NCBI GenBank assembly: GCA_015501585.1
Contig: JADNRY010000024.1
Coordinates: 186,001-250,000 of the forward strand
Reading direction: 5' to 3'
Origin: Rhodocollybia butyracea
Taxonomy: Eukaryota; Basidiomycota; Agaricomycetes; Agaricales; Omphalotaceae
DNA length: 64,000 nucleotides
Shown: positions 34,472-47,730 of the stretch, in pieces
Layout of the letters: the number at the start of each line of letters is the position of its first letter
How positions within the stretch are numbered: position 1 is the first letter of the stretch
Translations under genes and position numbers: made by a program
The notes under the pieces: model-generated
Databases searched by the model: none
Seen by the model: the letters and a program-made list of their open reading frames with translations, nothing else
What the model was told of the DNA's origin: nothing

Positions 34472-35074
34472 ATGAACCCGAATCGTCGTTTCGACCCAAG
34501 TACTGCCAGGTTCACCCTTAAAATGAATGAATTGCCTGGCTGTATACCCGATAAACGCTGGATTAGTGAAGATGGCGGTATACGTTCTGTTCTATTCTAC
34601 ACCGACGGCGCAGCGTCAAACAACGGACAAGTCGGTGTTCGTGCAGGATACGGTGTTGTTCTGTACCCAGAGTGTTCTCTTTCTTGGGCCTTGGAACGTG
34701 TTCCCGGCTACCCGATAACCTCGAATCGCGCCGAACTTCGCGCAGCCCATGTCTCACTCGGGTTACGCGCCTGGCATGGCGAAGGATTCAAACGCGTCGT
34801 TATCGGTACAGATTCGGAGTATCTCGTGAAGGGAATATCTGAATATGTTTTCAAATGGCAGCAGAATGGGTGGATTAATGCTCGCGGAGCCGCTGTTGCG
34901 AACAAGGACCTGTGGCTCATGTTACTCGATAAGATTCAGCAGTTGGCAAACCGAGGGACTCGCGTCGAATTCTGGCTCATTCCAAGGAAGCAAAATCAGT
35001 TAGCAGATCAGGCAGCAAAGAGAGGCGCAGTAAGTCCATGCTATTTGGATCGTTTCGTGAGTTTTACTGTGTGA
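34472..35074 (+). CDS. Ribonuclease H (RNase HI fold)
   Basis: A 200-residue intronless protein that probably cleaves the RNA of RNA-DNA hybrids. The first ATG lies in a CCACCATGA context. RNase H core from about residue 38: D45 in VLFYTDGAASNN, E88 in ITSNRAELRAA, D114 in VVIGTDSEYLV and the last Asp in QLADQAAKRG, so the DEDD set is complete. Before the domain there is only a ~35-residue leader without a hybrid-binding (RNase H1-type) zinc-like module or a clear mitochondrial presequence. It is a free-standing gene, not part of a retroelement: no reverse transcriptase frame is nearby. Fungal genomes carry several such single-domain RNase H-like genes. Confidence 0.9.
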   Translation: MNPNRRFDPSTARFTLKMNELPGCIPDKRWISEDGGIRSVLFYTDGAASNNGQVGVRAGYGVVLYPECSLSWALERVPGYPITSNRAELRAAHVSLGLRAWHGEGFKRVVIGTDSEYLVKGISEYVFKWQQNGWINARGAAVANKDLWLMLLDKIQQLANRGTRVEFWLIPRKQNQLADQAAKRGAVSPCYLDRFVSFTV

Positions 35075-36313
35075 TACCCAGACGATGCCTCAAGATCAAA
35101 CGGAGTTTGGAGAAAGATTTTACATACCTTCTATTCCCTTTTAGTCCTTGCAATTGGCCATGGTAGATTGACAAGTGCGTTATTTCTGCGTAGGCTTGAC
35201 GTAGCTCGTGTCTGTTTTGGGAGACAAGGTTTTTTGTGATATAGTAGTTGGAACCGCAGGCTCTGGTATAACTTTCTGTCTATTATTGACTCCGGAGGTT
35301 TTTTCTGAATCTTTGAACTCCTGAATTTTTTTTTTATCATCAGGCCATGTATTCGGAGCCGGCGGCTGGAAAGATATATTTCATGCTCGGTTATTGAAGC
35401 GGTGTGATCCCCTCACTATGAAACACGACATAGCTTTTCGGGGACTCCTAGATCAGTTATAGTTTAGCCCAAGGTATATGCCAGGGTATAGTGCCAGGGT
35501 ATGCGGCAAGACAGCGGCAAAACACCCCGAAGAAGCATATCCGATGTTGTGTCATCCGGCCCCACATCAAGTACATGAATCGATAAGTAGAAACAGTGGA
35601 ACAGACAGCGGGGCTTTTCAGAGCTTTTCTTTTGCTGCTGCCCCTCTTCCCCCTCCTTTCTTTCATAGGAACAGAAGGGAACCCATGCGCGTACTTCACA
35701 GCACTGTATGTAGCGCTCGCTCCTATGTATTTTGCAATTGAAATCCAGGTTTTGATCCAGGTTTTTTTTGGTATACAGATTGTGTTGATGGATATCAGCG
35801 GCATTGGCAGATGATCATCGTTTCAAATCTCTACGCGTATCGGAGTTACAAGCTGTTCCAACGCTAGTAACTAAAGTCGTACGGTGGAGAATTAGGCAGC
35901 TCGTACATGTTGAGTCTGCGCTGGTCTGGATTTTTATCGACTATCCTTCATTGCTCTAGCTCCCTCCCCATACTCCCAAAGGATGAAAGCAAGCAAACTA
36001 AGCGCTGCTAAGCAGGGTTATGACAGCGTTATGACCTCGTGGATCAACCCCAAACCGTCAACCCCGCCTGTACCACTGCTGTTCCCGCGTCCCTATCTTT
36101 CCAGCCGCCGGCGTTTCAAATTTTAATTCTCATCCTGCCGTCGAACGGCTCCAGGAGGTATTAAAGATGACCGAAACCCCTCTGGAAGTCCTCAGAGCCG
36201 GTCTCTTCCCAACAAACACACCCACATCGTGCAGGTCATATCCACTTCCTTTTTCCTTCAATCACACACATCTTTATTTCAGTTCATTTAAAACATCTTT
36301 TTTTTGATTCACA
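35075..36313. other. Intergenic region with a possible MITE
   Basis: No supported gene. A frame at 35596-35814 starts with a hydrophobic stretch but has no other support. Most of the region is taken up by the 755-bp segment bounded by inverted repeats (35358-36112). The last 200 bp, with CT-rich sequence at 36240-36300, is probably the promoter and 5' UTR of the histidine-rich gene. Confidence 0.5.
35358..36112. mobile_element. 755-bp segment with 19-bp terminal inverted repeats (MITE-like)
   Basis: GCCGGCGGCTGGAAAGATA at 35358-35376 is exactly repeated in inverse orientation at 36094-36112. No coding frame of note lies between. A perfect 19-bp inverted match over this distance is very unlikely by chance. 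No target-site duplication was found at the outer borders. Confidence 0.5.
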
Positions 36314-37934
36314 ATGGTTTATACTCGTGCTGTTGTTACTGCTCTCCTTGCCGCCGGAGCTGTCTCTTCTGTTCTTGCTGCCCCTGCCACTTCTACCGGC
36401 AGTGAGATCGCGGCCAGAGATGCTGGCGGCTTGGAAAGGAGAAGACTTGAATTCTACGATGAAGAGGAGCATCATGATATCCATCATGTATGTATATCTT
36501 GTTCAAGCGAGAACAACTAGATTTAACCTTTTCTTCGTTTCGTAGCATCGTCATCATGGTCATCACCACGGTCACCACCACGGTCACCACCACCATCACC
36601 ACGGCCACCACCGTTTGGTGGAGGCTGCGGAACACGTTGAACATGCCGAGGAGCGTCTTAAGCACGCGGAGGAGAAACTTCATCACCTCGAATCCGAGGG
36701 CGAAGATGTTCCTGTGAGTTTTATCCTTGTTCGTTTATTTTTTTTGTTGCTCATTTATTTCGAAGGAGCATGAGCTGCATGAAGCTAAGCACCACGTCCA
36801 TGAGGCTAAGCATCGTCTCCACCACGCGGAGAAGAAACTCCATCGAGCGGAGGAGGAACTAGAGGAAGGTGAATTCCAGCCTCACCACCACCACCACGGT
36901 CATCACCACCACGGTCACCACCACAGCCACCACCACGGCCACCACCATAGCTTGGAGGCGGCTGAGGAGCGAGTTCACCATGCTAAAGAACACCTTCATC
37001 ACGCGGAGAAACATCTCCACCACCTCCTCCACGAGGAATCCGAGGGAGAGGATGTTTCTGTGAATTCTATCTGATTTTTCGTATTTTATTTGTCCCTCAT
37101 TTTGTCATCAGGAGCATCATTTGCACAAAGCTCAGCACCGCGTTCATGAGGCCAAACACCGTTTGCATCACGCGGAAAAGCATCTCCACCACCTCGAGCG
37201 CGAAGAAGAGGAATTCAAACCTCACCACCACGGACACCACCACGGCCATCACCACCACGGTCACCACCACGGTCACCACTTTGGCTTGGAGGGAGCCGAA
37301 GAGCGAGTTCACCATGCTAAGGAGCATCTCCACCACGCTGAAAAGCACCTTCACCACCTGCTTCACGAGGAGGCTGAGGGCGAAGATGTTTCTGTAGGTC
37401 TTTTGTTCTTCCATATATTTTCTTGTTACTCATACCAATTCAAGGAGCATCGTCTTCACGTAGCCAAGCACCGTGTCCACGAAGCTAAACACCGCTTGCA
37501 TCACGCGGAGCAGCACTTGCACCGCCTGGAGCATGAAGAAGTGGCAGAGTTCAAGCACCACGTACGCTTGTTTCCTTTTTTTCTCATACCCGTTTTTTTG
37601 ATAATCTTATTTCTAGCACCACCACCACGGCCACCACGGTCATCACGGACACCACGGACACCATTTGGAGGGAGCTGAACACCACGGCCACCACCACCAC
37701 GAGGGCCACCCCGCGCACCACCGTATGGCTCACCACAAGGTAGGCACAGTCTCGTACGCTTCTTGCACATATCTCATACTTACACTATTTCCCTAGGGTC
37801 ACAACAACGAGGAAGCCCCCGTGGTCTTCAATATCGAGATCCAAGGTGGCGCAGAGCATCATGAATCGGGTCAGGTTCACGAGCACCACGAGCACCACGG
37901 ACACCACGAGCACTATGGCAAAGATTTGGATTAG
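36314..37934 (+). CDS. Secreted histidine-rich repeat protein, exon-duplicated
   Basis: About 431 residues in seven exons: 36314-36487, 36546-36713, 36766-37059, 37112-37393, 37445-37561, 37617-37739 and 37797-37934. All six introns are phase 0. The start MVYTRAVVTALLAAGAVSSV and the following LAAPA form a clear signal peptide. The rest consists of repeats: an amphipathic heptad-like part rich in His, Glu, Lys and Ala (HEAKHRVHEAKHRLHHAEKH), a His/Gly tract (HHHGHHHGHH), a second helical part (ERVHHAKEHLHHAEKHLHHL) and an acidic EGEDVS end. Exons 3 and 4 each hold one complete repeat; exons 5 and 6 together hold another, split in the His tract. The composition suggests a zinc-, nickel- or copper-binding secreted or cell-wall protein; this is inference. 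I know of no named family for it. Confidence 0.8.
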
Positions 37935-38847
37935 ATGACCTGCTGGTAAGGTATTTTGTTGGTACCGTGTTTAATTTTGCTCATTTCTTCCCTCCCTAGA
38001 TTCTTTCGCTCCTTCCTAGTCACTGGCGGGAGAAGTGATCGAGTTTGGTCAACGTTCAGATGAAGATGTATATACCAATATGTGTGATGTTGTATGTAGA
38101 TCATGAACGAAAAGGACTGGATTGTAGATTGCACAAAAACAGTGTTTTTGAGTATCCGAACTGAGCGCTTGAGTATTCAGCCAAAATTCGTGTAAGAAAT
38201 CTTTTAAACTATGTAGTGACGACTCCGTCAAATAATTCTCCCCTTGAACCGCCGAGTGTTTGGAAGTATTAGTATTACTGTTGTTCTGTAGTGAACACCG
38301 TCGTCTCCATGACGGGTAATGCTTGTTCTACTTGTATATTCCTCTATATGCACACTAACCCTGAGTCTTGAGTTTCGATCCAAGACATTTCAGTGGTCTC
38401 TCCACCTTGTGCAGCGCATCCCTACCCTCAAAACCCTCTGTACAGAGTGACTTCAAGTTCTCTAAGGATTTGTCTTGCATGCCCCGCGCGCGCTAACACA
38501 CGAATGGAAACTATCCACCTCGCACACACTTGGGTAAGCTGGCGTGGTGATGACAAACCTCAAAACTTGGAAGGCTGTCAGCTTGAATGAAATTTTGCTG
38601 AACGTGACAAACAGCTTGTACACATTGCTTGTTGGTGCTCTAATGGTCGTGGATATTTACCTTTGCATATATAGCTAGCTGCGCGGCATTCGCACATTTC
38701 GAATCTCGTCTTCAGGTTACCGCTGGACAGTGCAAACCTACGTCTACTCATTATATACCAAGACTAATCTAGACTTTCTATGAGCTAAAATAGAAGACTT
38801 CGCATGAGGACTCGAAGCTACTATTCTCATTAGCTCGACCATCCTGG
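37935..38847. other. Intergenic between convergent genes
   Basis: 3' sides of the histidine-rich gene and the Prp43-like gene. No supported gene. Confidence 0.5.
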
Positions 38848-41806
<2,959 letters not shown>

Positions 41807-42121
41807 CAGGGAGGAAATTTGCGAGGTAAGACTGGTAGCCTCGATTGAAAAAGCGGCAAGTCGATGGAAAAATTAAAATGTTATGGAACCGTTATTTAAC
41901 TTAGCGCCTAAACATGAACGATGAGCGCTTATTGTACAACACAGCGATGGCAGCATGATTTTTCTACGCGTTGTATATCAGCGTTCAATGTTTTTTTCGA
42001 TGGAAGCACGTAGGAACCTTCCATGCTCAAGCTTCAAGACTAAGTTCAAGTCCAAGTTTTCTATAAGAATTTTTTTTTACCTCAGTTCAGACTCGTGTGG
42101 GCAAAAATCTTGATTTGTATC

Positions 42122-42219
42122 GCTTCCTTAGCTCAGTCGGTAGAGCGCGAGTCTCATAGTATGAGCAACGAAAGCGTTGCCAAATCTCGAGGTCGCAAGT
42201 TCGAGCCTTGCAGGGAGCA
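42122..42219 (+). tRNA. tRNA-Met (CAU), elongator type, with intron
   Basis: The acceptor stem GCTTCCT pairs with AGGGAGC, followed by discriminator A. The D arm is GCTC-AGTCGGTA-GAGC, the anticodon stem is CGAGT/TCTCG with loop CTCATAA, and the T arm is GCAAG-TTCGAGC-CTTGC. The anticodon CAT is at 42155-42157. An intron of 25 nt (42159-42183) follows position 37 and forms its own 6-bp hairpin (GCAACG/CGTTGC). The T:T pair at 31-39 also occurs in the yeast elongator tRNA-Met. The mature 3' CCA is not encoded, as usual in eukaryotes. Confidence 0.93.
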
Positions 42220-43180
42220 CTGAAGTCTCCCAGAGAGCTGCTAGTTATTTTGCTACATCATTCATGATCACTGATTCGCCAAGTCGATAGATTTTTCATG
42301 CACGAACAGCGTTGGCTGATCTACTATAAGATTGTGATGCCTCATCTAACGTTTTGTAGATTGTTTTCTTCATGGATGATATATGAAAGCATCAACTACC
42401 CTGCTGTTGATGTAAAACCGCTCCGTTGGGACCGTCAGTCATCAAAGTGTCACGCTGGCTCGAGTCTAGACCCACCGATTCTACTACCCACCGCTATGTG
42501 CTACTAGCTGCTTAATGTTGCCAACAACGGCCCTCGATTCCCAAACACTGGTTCACACAGCGATTAGATGATATCTGTTAAAGCAAAACGAAATGTCACT
42601 GGTATTACCGCAACCATCATTGCAACATCATTGACGGTTATGTAGATCTGTTCATAGACTTCAAGAAGCTGTTCTAATTTTATTATCACCATTCCCGTGC
42701 TGTTGAAGCACCTCAGCTCCTGATGATCCTGTTCCTGGTTAATGGATCCCGTCCCACTTCGATCCGTGCCTTTTCGGTCTGTTTCTTCCTTAAACATCAA
42801 CATCCTCGACAGTGTTGGTACTGTTGGCGCTGGTGTCTTCAGGATTCTTTCAAATCCTCTTTCTTTTTCTGTGGGTCGAGCCCTTTATTTTGTATTCTAG
42901 GTCGGATCAGTGCCTCGTTCTTTACATTCTCAGGTAAGTTGGTTCATAAAAAGCGATAAAGTAGCACGTAATTTGCCTAATATACATTTCTTATACTACT
43001 AATTTGCTTCTTGCTCCTTGTACTAATCACTTCGCTCCCCTCTTCTAGCCAGGTTTCTTCTTTTTACGACAAGTTTGTGCTAGTCGCAGATCCTTCACAT
43101 TCTCAAACCTGTTCTTCGTTCTTTCATCTCGTTCCGACCCGCGTTTTCTATCCATCTTCATCTTCAACCACCAATTAAAT
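42220..43180. other. Intergenic, probable promoter of the membrane-protein gene
   Basis: No supported gene. CT-rich tracts from 43020 to 43180 precede the next start codon, as in many fungal promoters and 5' UTRs. Confidence 0.45.
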
Positions 43181-44999
43181 ATGCGACCTTCTGCCGTTCC
43201 CTTCTCCCCCCTTTCGTTCCTGTTCATCAGCCTTCTATTCTCATCGACCGTAAATGCTCAAGCAACACCGGATACCAACCTATTCCAGTGGAAGTTTGCC
43301 AATAATGTCAGGCTATATTTCTGTCATCTTGATATTAATCGCTCAATTACTTTCTAGTTTTTGGACACCGGGCTCGCATCTTGTCAAAGTCTTGATATAA
43401 CTGTTGAACCGGTGAACGTGACAAACAATACACATGGGATTCCCCCGTTTTATATGCTTGCTTGGGAGATTGGAGGGACTCCGAGAACAGTACTGCTAGG
43501 TCTGAATGAAACTAGCTTGAGCTGGACGGTGGATCATCCTGTCGGTGCGTTTGGTATCCAATACCCATTTGTCGTTCTAATTTAACAACCTTATAGGTAC
43601 TTCATTGATGCTAAATGTCGTTGACTCTCAGGGAAACGGAGGAGGCATAGGTCCACAGCTATTTACGGTTTTACGTGCGTTTGGGTATCTTAACAATGCC
43701 ATTTGTGTCACTCATGCACCACCAACCCACATTCTTCCTTGGGCATTGTAGCTGGCCAGACAACAGCATGCGTCATTAACGGAAATAATACCGATTTCAC
43801 TGTGAAAGCCAATGTTACAAGCTCCATCAACACATGCCAGCCCTGGGGACTTAGAATCCAAGGCGGTACTCCACCTTATAACGTCTCTTTCGCTCAGTTG
43901 AACTCCCCCGTGGTCACTAATGTGACGATTCCTAGTCCTCTGGACGCATTTACGTTCATTAATCGAGCCACACCCCAACAACTTCTTTTGGGTAAGGACA
44001 AAGCTTTCTATTTCGTCCTTGTTTCATTCCTCTGACGACTTTCTTCATAGCTGCTGTAAGCGACGTGTAAGTGGCAGTATAATGACACAAATTAGCAACT
44101 GACACGATTACCATCCCGCAATTAGAACTGGTCGATACGCGTTTGGAACGCCTACCGTAATGCCAACAGGCTCCGAAGACACCACCTGCGCTGGTCTTAA
44201 TAGCTCACCAGGAAATGCGACCTTACTAAATGGGGAGGAAGCAGCGCAAGCCAAGGCGAAACGCCAACGAGCCGCTACCCTCGCTGGTGTTCTTACTCCG
44301 CTTCTGTTGCTGCTATTTGGTGGTGCAGCGTTTTGGGGTTACCGGTATTATACAAAGCAGCAGAAAATGAGGCTAGAGTTAAAACCGGATCCGATGGTTC
44401 TTACAGAGCCCAAATATGTGGAGGAAGCCAATCCGTCTAGAGGTTCTCAGCCTGAAAGTCAAGTGATGTCTATCCTTGATGTTCATACTTCGCCGTCAGG
44501 TTCGAACTCCCTCCTCAACCCTTTCTTGACGGAAGCCGAGCGAAATTTGACCGTCTCTCCCGTCGATGCCTCGGACGGACATTCGGTTACCAGTAGCAGC
44601 CGTCCCAACTCTAGCTCCTCACGGCGAGGCTTTTCCAATTTCCCGGTCACATCCGTACGTCGACCAAACAAAAAGGCAATTGAAGCAGGGTTTGCCACTA
44701 GTGCGTCGTCCCCCAGCTCACAAAACCCATCACCTGTTGCCACGGGATCGACGTCATCTATTCCGCCTCGTCGCAATCCACCCATCGTCGAGCGCTCTCA
44801 AACCGCCAAACCGCCAACGAGGCCATCGTCACGGGTACCTTCACGGTCTGCTTCCTTGGGTGCTCCGGTTGCGCTACCTGAAGGCGCGCCGGAGTTTATC
44901 ATCCAGCACCAGGATGCCGGACGTTTTGTTCGTGAGCTCCCACCACCCTACAAAGAACGTCGCTCTCGTCCGACGCCTGACGTCCCTTACTCCCCTTGA
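43181..44999 (+). CDS. Single-pass type I membrane protein with Ser/Pro-rich tail
   Basis: Fungal protein of unknown role. A signal peptide (MRPSAVPFSPLSFLFISLLF) is followed by an extracellular part with several N-glycosylation sites (NVTNNT, GLNETS, KANVTS, TNVTIPS) that reads like two Ig-like or cadherin-like beta modules, each with a GGTPP-type turn (EIGGTPRTVLL and IQGGTPPYNVSF). Four or five small introns interrupt this half. The last exon (from about 44130) holds one transmembrane helix, ATLAGVLTPLLLLLFGGAAF, a basic stop-transfer YYTKQQKMR, and a ~220-residue disordered cytoplasmic tail rich in Ser, Pro and Arg. The tail ends with RELPPPYKERRSRP, which contains a PPxY motif. Such tails are common in basidiomycete membrane proteins; a role as wall sensor is possible but not shown. 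Confidence 0.75.
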
Positions 45000-45247
45000 T
45001 ATCATTGTCAATTGCTTATGCGTGCCCTTTTTCGACTGTTCGTCTTTTTTGTATAATTTAGCTATGAACTTCTCAAATCATTGCATTCAATGAATGACCG
45101 AGGCGCTGTACGAGTGGGCGAAGGGGGTTGGATTTAAATGGTTTTTGTAGGTTCCATTATGTACATATTGAAGTATCTTAAATTACCTTCTGAAGTTCTT
45201 CCGGCGAAAATTTGTGAGTTTAGCAATACGAGTTGAGCGCTCAGAGC

Positions 45248-46313
45248 TTAAAATGGCTGTCCGATCATGGTATGAGGATCAGCGTATTCAAAGCGCTGGT
45301 ACGGGGCTAGGAGGTCCGAGAAGTCAGTTGTGAAGCCTGGGGGGCTTTGAGGACTGGGAGGACTGGGAAGAACGGGAGGAACGGGAGGAATGGAAGGTCT
45401 CTGATGTGTGGGATGAAGCTTGTGCTGATACGGGGCTAGGAGGTTTGTGAAGTCAGGTGTGGAGCCTGGGACTGGGAGGCCTTGAGGCCTGTGAGGACTG
45501 TGAGGAATGGGAATGAGAGGTCTCTGAGGTATGGGATGTCTCTGCCTGGGAGGCTTTCGATTTCCGGAAGGTCTCTTGGGAAGTCTCTGTCTGGTAGGCC
45601 CCTGGTTGGTGGGGAGAGGAGGCAACTTGTCATCTATCATAAAGTGATCCATAAACTCTTTCAACAGTATATCCCATTCTTCCTGCATCTTCTTTGTGAC
45701 AGCCGTCTGGATTGGCTTTGCTTCTGGTTTTCCCATAATCTACAAATGAGCCCTGGCTTGGCTTGCCTGAGCTAATGCCAAAATACGATTTGGCAAAATT
45801 GTCAGTTCTGACCGCCTTTCCCTTCCTGTTCTGTATGCGATCTAGCAAAGCTCAGGCTATGAGAAACGCAAGGAAAGCACATTCGGGAGTGAGTACCCAC
45901 AAGATCTTGCTCTCCACCCAAAGCATGGATGTTCCACCGTACACCGTGTGTCCACTCCAGTGAGGTTGGCCAAGTAAAGCCATTGCCGATCCTTCGGCCG
46001 CTGTGGTTCATACAAACCTCTGTAGTTTATTTTACATTTAAATCCGAAGACATCCCCAAACATCGTGTTGAGCGCTGATTGAGTTGGTTCATTAGGGAAA
46101 CGAGTTTCGTCGTTTTCGTCGGTTCCCAATTTTAGACCTGCGGGGCCAATAAAGGTCATAGTGGGATTTGGCTGGCAATATGGGTGTTGAGTATTAAGTA
46201 TTGGTAGCAAACTACCAGAAAACACTCACATGTGGGGGTCTGGCTGGCACGGGTGTAGGGGACACAGCAAGTATGCTAGCTATGAGTGTAAAGAGAAGAA
46301 GACCAGCGCGCAT
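45248..46313 (-). CDS. Small secreted protein, unknown function
   Basis: The signal peptide MRAGLLLFTLIASILAVSPT is at 46313, followed by a 53-bp intron and a globular-looking part (MTFIGPAGLKLGTDENDETR to RQWLYLANLTGVDTRC) with a few cysteines. A second splice somewhere in 45740-45930 is needed to reach the C-terminal frame (MGKPEAKPIQTAVTKKMQEE); I could not fix it with certainty. The C-terminal half is Pro-rich with two similar motifs, TPDFTNLLAPYQ and TTDFSDLLAPYQ, about 55 residues apart. No known domain is recognised. It could be an effector-like or wall protein. Confidence 0.55.
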
Positions 46314-47730
46314 TTCCAAAAGTTGTAGTGTAAATCGCAAGAAACGCAGATTGACCAGCAAGCTGCAAATGTACTCCAGTGACGAGAGACTGAACTGGCA
46401 GATCTACATTTCCATTCACAAGTGGCTATTTATAAGGGGTATGATTATTTCAATTTCCCAAGAACGGGTTCAACTTTCGGGTTGTGTCAAGTTTTAACCT
46501 CACGGCTTTTTCTCGCCCTTCACGGCTGCCGCAATCTGTGTGGGGGAGTGTGGGAGAGTGGGGGGCGACCTGATGTGCTCTTCAAATTCAAATTTATGTC
46601 GGGATCATGGTCAGAAGATCACTCACTCGTTCCATCCGAACTTATTCAGAGACTCTGCCTGCAAGTTATCTCATATTCTCTTTGCTCTAGTAGGTGTCTC
46701 TTATTCGACGCCTCATAAAATGGATTTGAGGATGAAAAGCCGCCTGGTGGCCGCATCCTGGCAGATCCTGTGCATCTGAATAGCCTCACTATTATAGTAC
46801 TATTAGTTTAGGGCGCCGGCCTTGCTCTGCCTTGCTGTGTTGCCATTTGGTCGGTCACCGGTTGTGATCGCATACAGATCCGTTCCACCGGTTGTTTCCT
46901 TTATGGGACGCCAGTTGCCATTTTAGCCATGTCTCTAAGTTTTCTCTAACTTGTAAGTACTTGTAGCAAAACACTGAGTTTTACAGAGCTTCTTCCGAGT
47001 GTGTTAATTTCGCCTTGTAGCTTTTACATAGTCTTGTACCTTTTACATAGTTTTGTATCCGTCGCTGGGTGCTCCTAGAGACTTAAAAGTTAACACCCAA
47101 TGGACAGCTTTGCAAGTCTGTAGGACGTACCGGAATCACCTGCTTTCACTGTGTCCACCACCGCTCTTCCTTCTTCTTCCAAGTCATAGATGAGTAAGAT
47201 GCTTTTTGGTGCTCAAGGACAAATTCGATAAATGGTTCCACTATTATCGAGTTGATCCAACTTCTCATTTACGAGCGAAATAATCATACGATGAATCTAT
47301 TACAGAGAAATAACGAAAGAGATTGCGACTGCGATGACTTGAACATTGAACATTGGATATAACAAGTGACAAATCGGTGCGTCTGAGTGTATGTATCTGG
47401 CTGTGGGAGGATATGCAAAGGATGAAGCCAGTCTCGCGCGCCAGAATGCTCGAGAGTAAATACAGTCGTCCACCAGCGAGAACGATGAAGCGAGACTCAT
47501 CCATAAGATCGATGGCACTAGATCACTGCCATTGTGACACTTCGCCACCCTACCCACTCTCCCCACCTAACAGGGCTGAAGTGTGCTTCAATGCTTACGT
47601 TCCTGAACTGCGGCCAAGAGCCTCAGCCGGAGATAATTAACAAGTTGGTGAAAGCTCAACAAGTCGATCGAGTCGACGGACATAAATATCCCAACAGCTG
47701 CATTCCTTCCACATCTTTTAGCTGCTAGTC
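46314..47730. other. Intergenic, nothing recognised
   Basis: 1.4 kb with short frames only. Contains the promoter of the secreted-protein gene and the 3' end of the dsRBD-like gene. Confidence 0.45.

Noticed and set aside
34472..35074. RNase H frame as a retroelement remnant
   Set aside because: Complete catalytic set, a clean ATG and stop, and no pol-like sequence around it; a stand-alone cellular gene is the better reading.
36393..37414. Long antisense and alternative-frame runs of Val/Met/Thr over the histidine-rich gene
   Set aside because: These arise from the CAC/CAT-rich repeats read in other frames.
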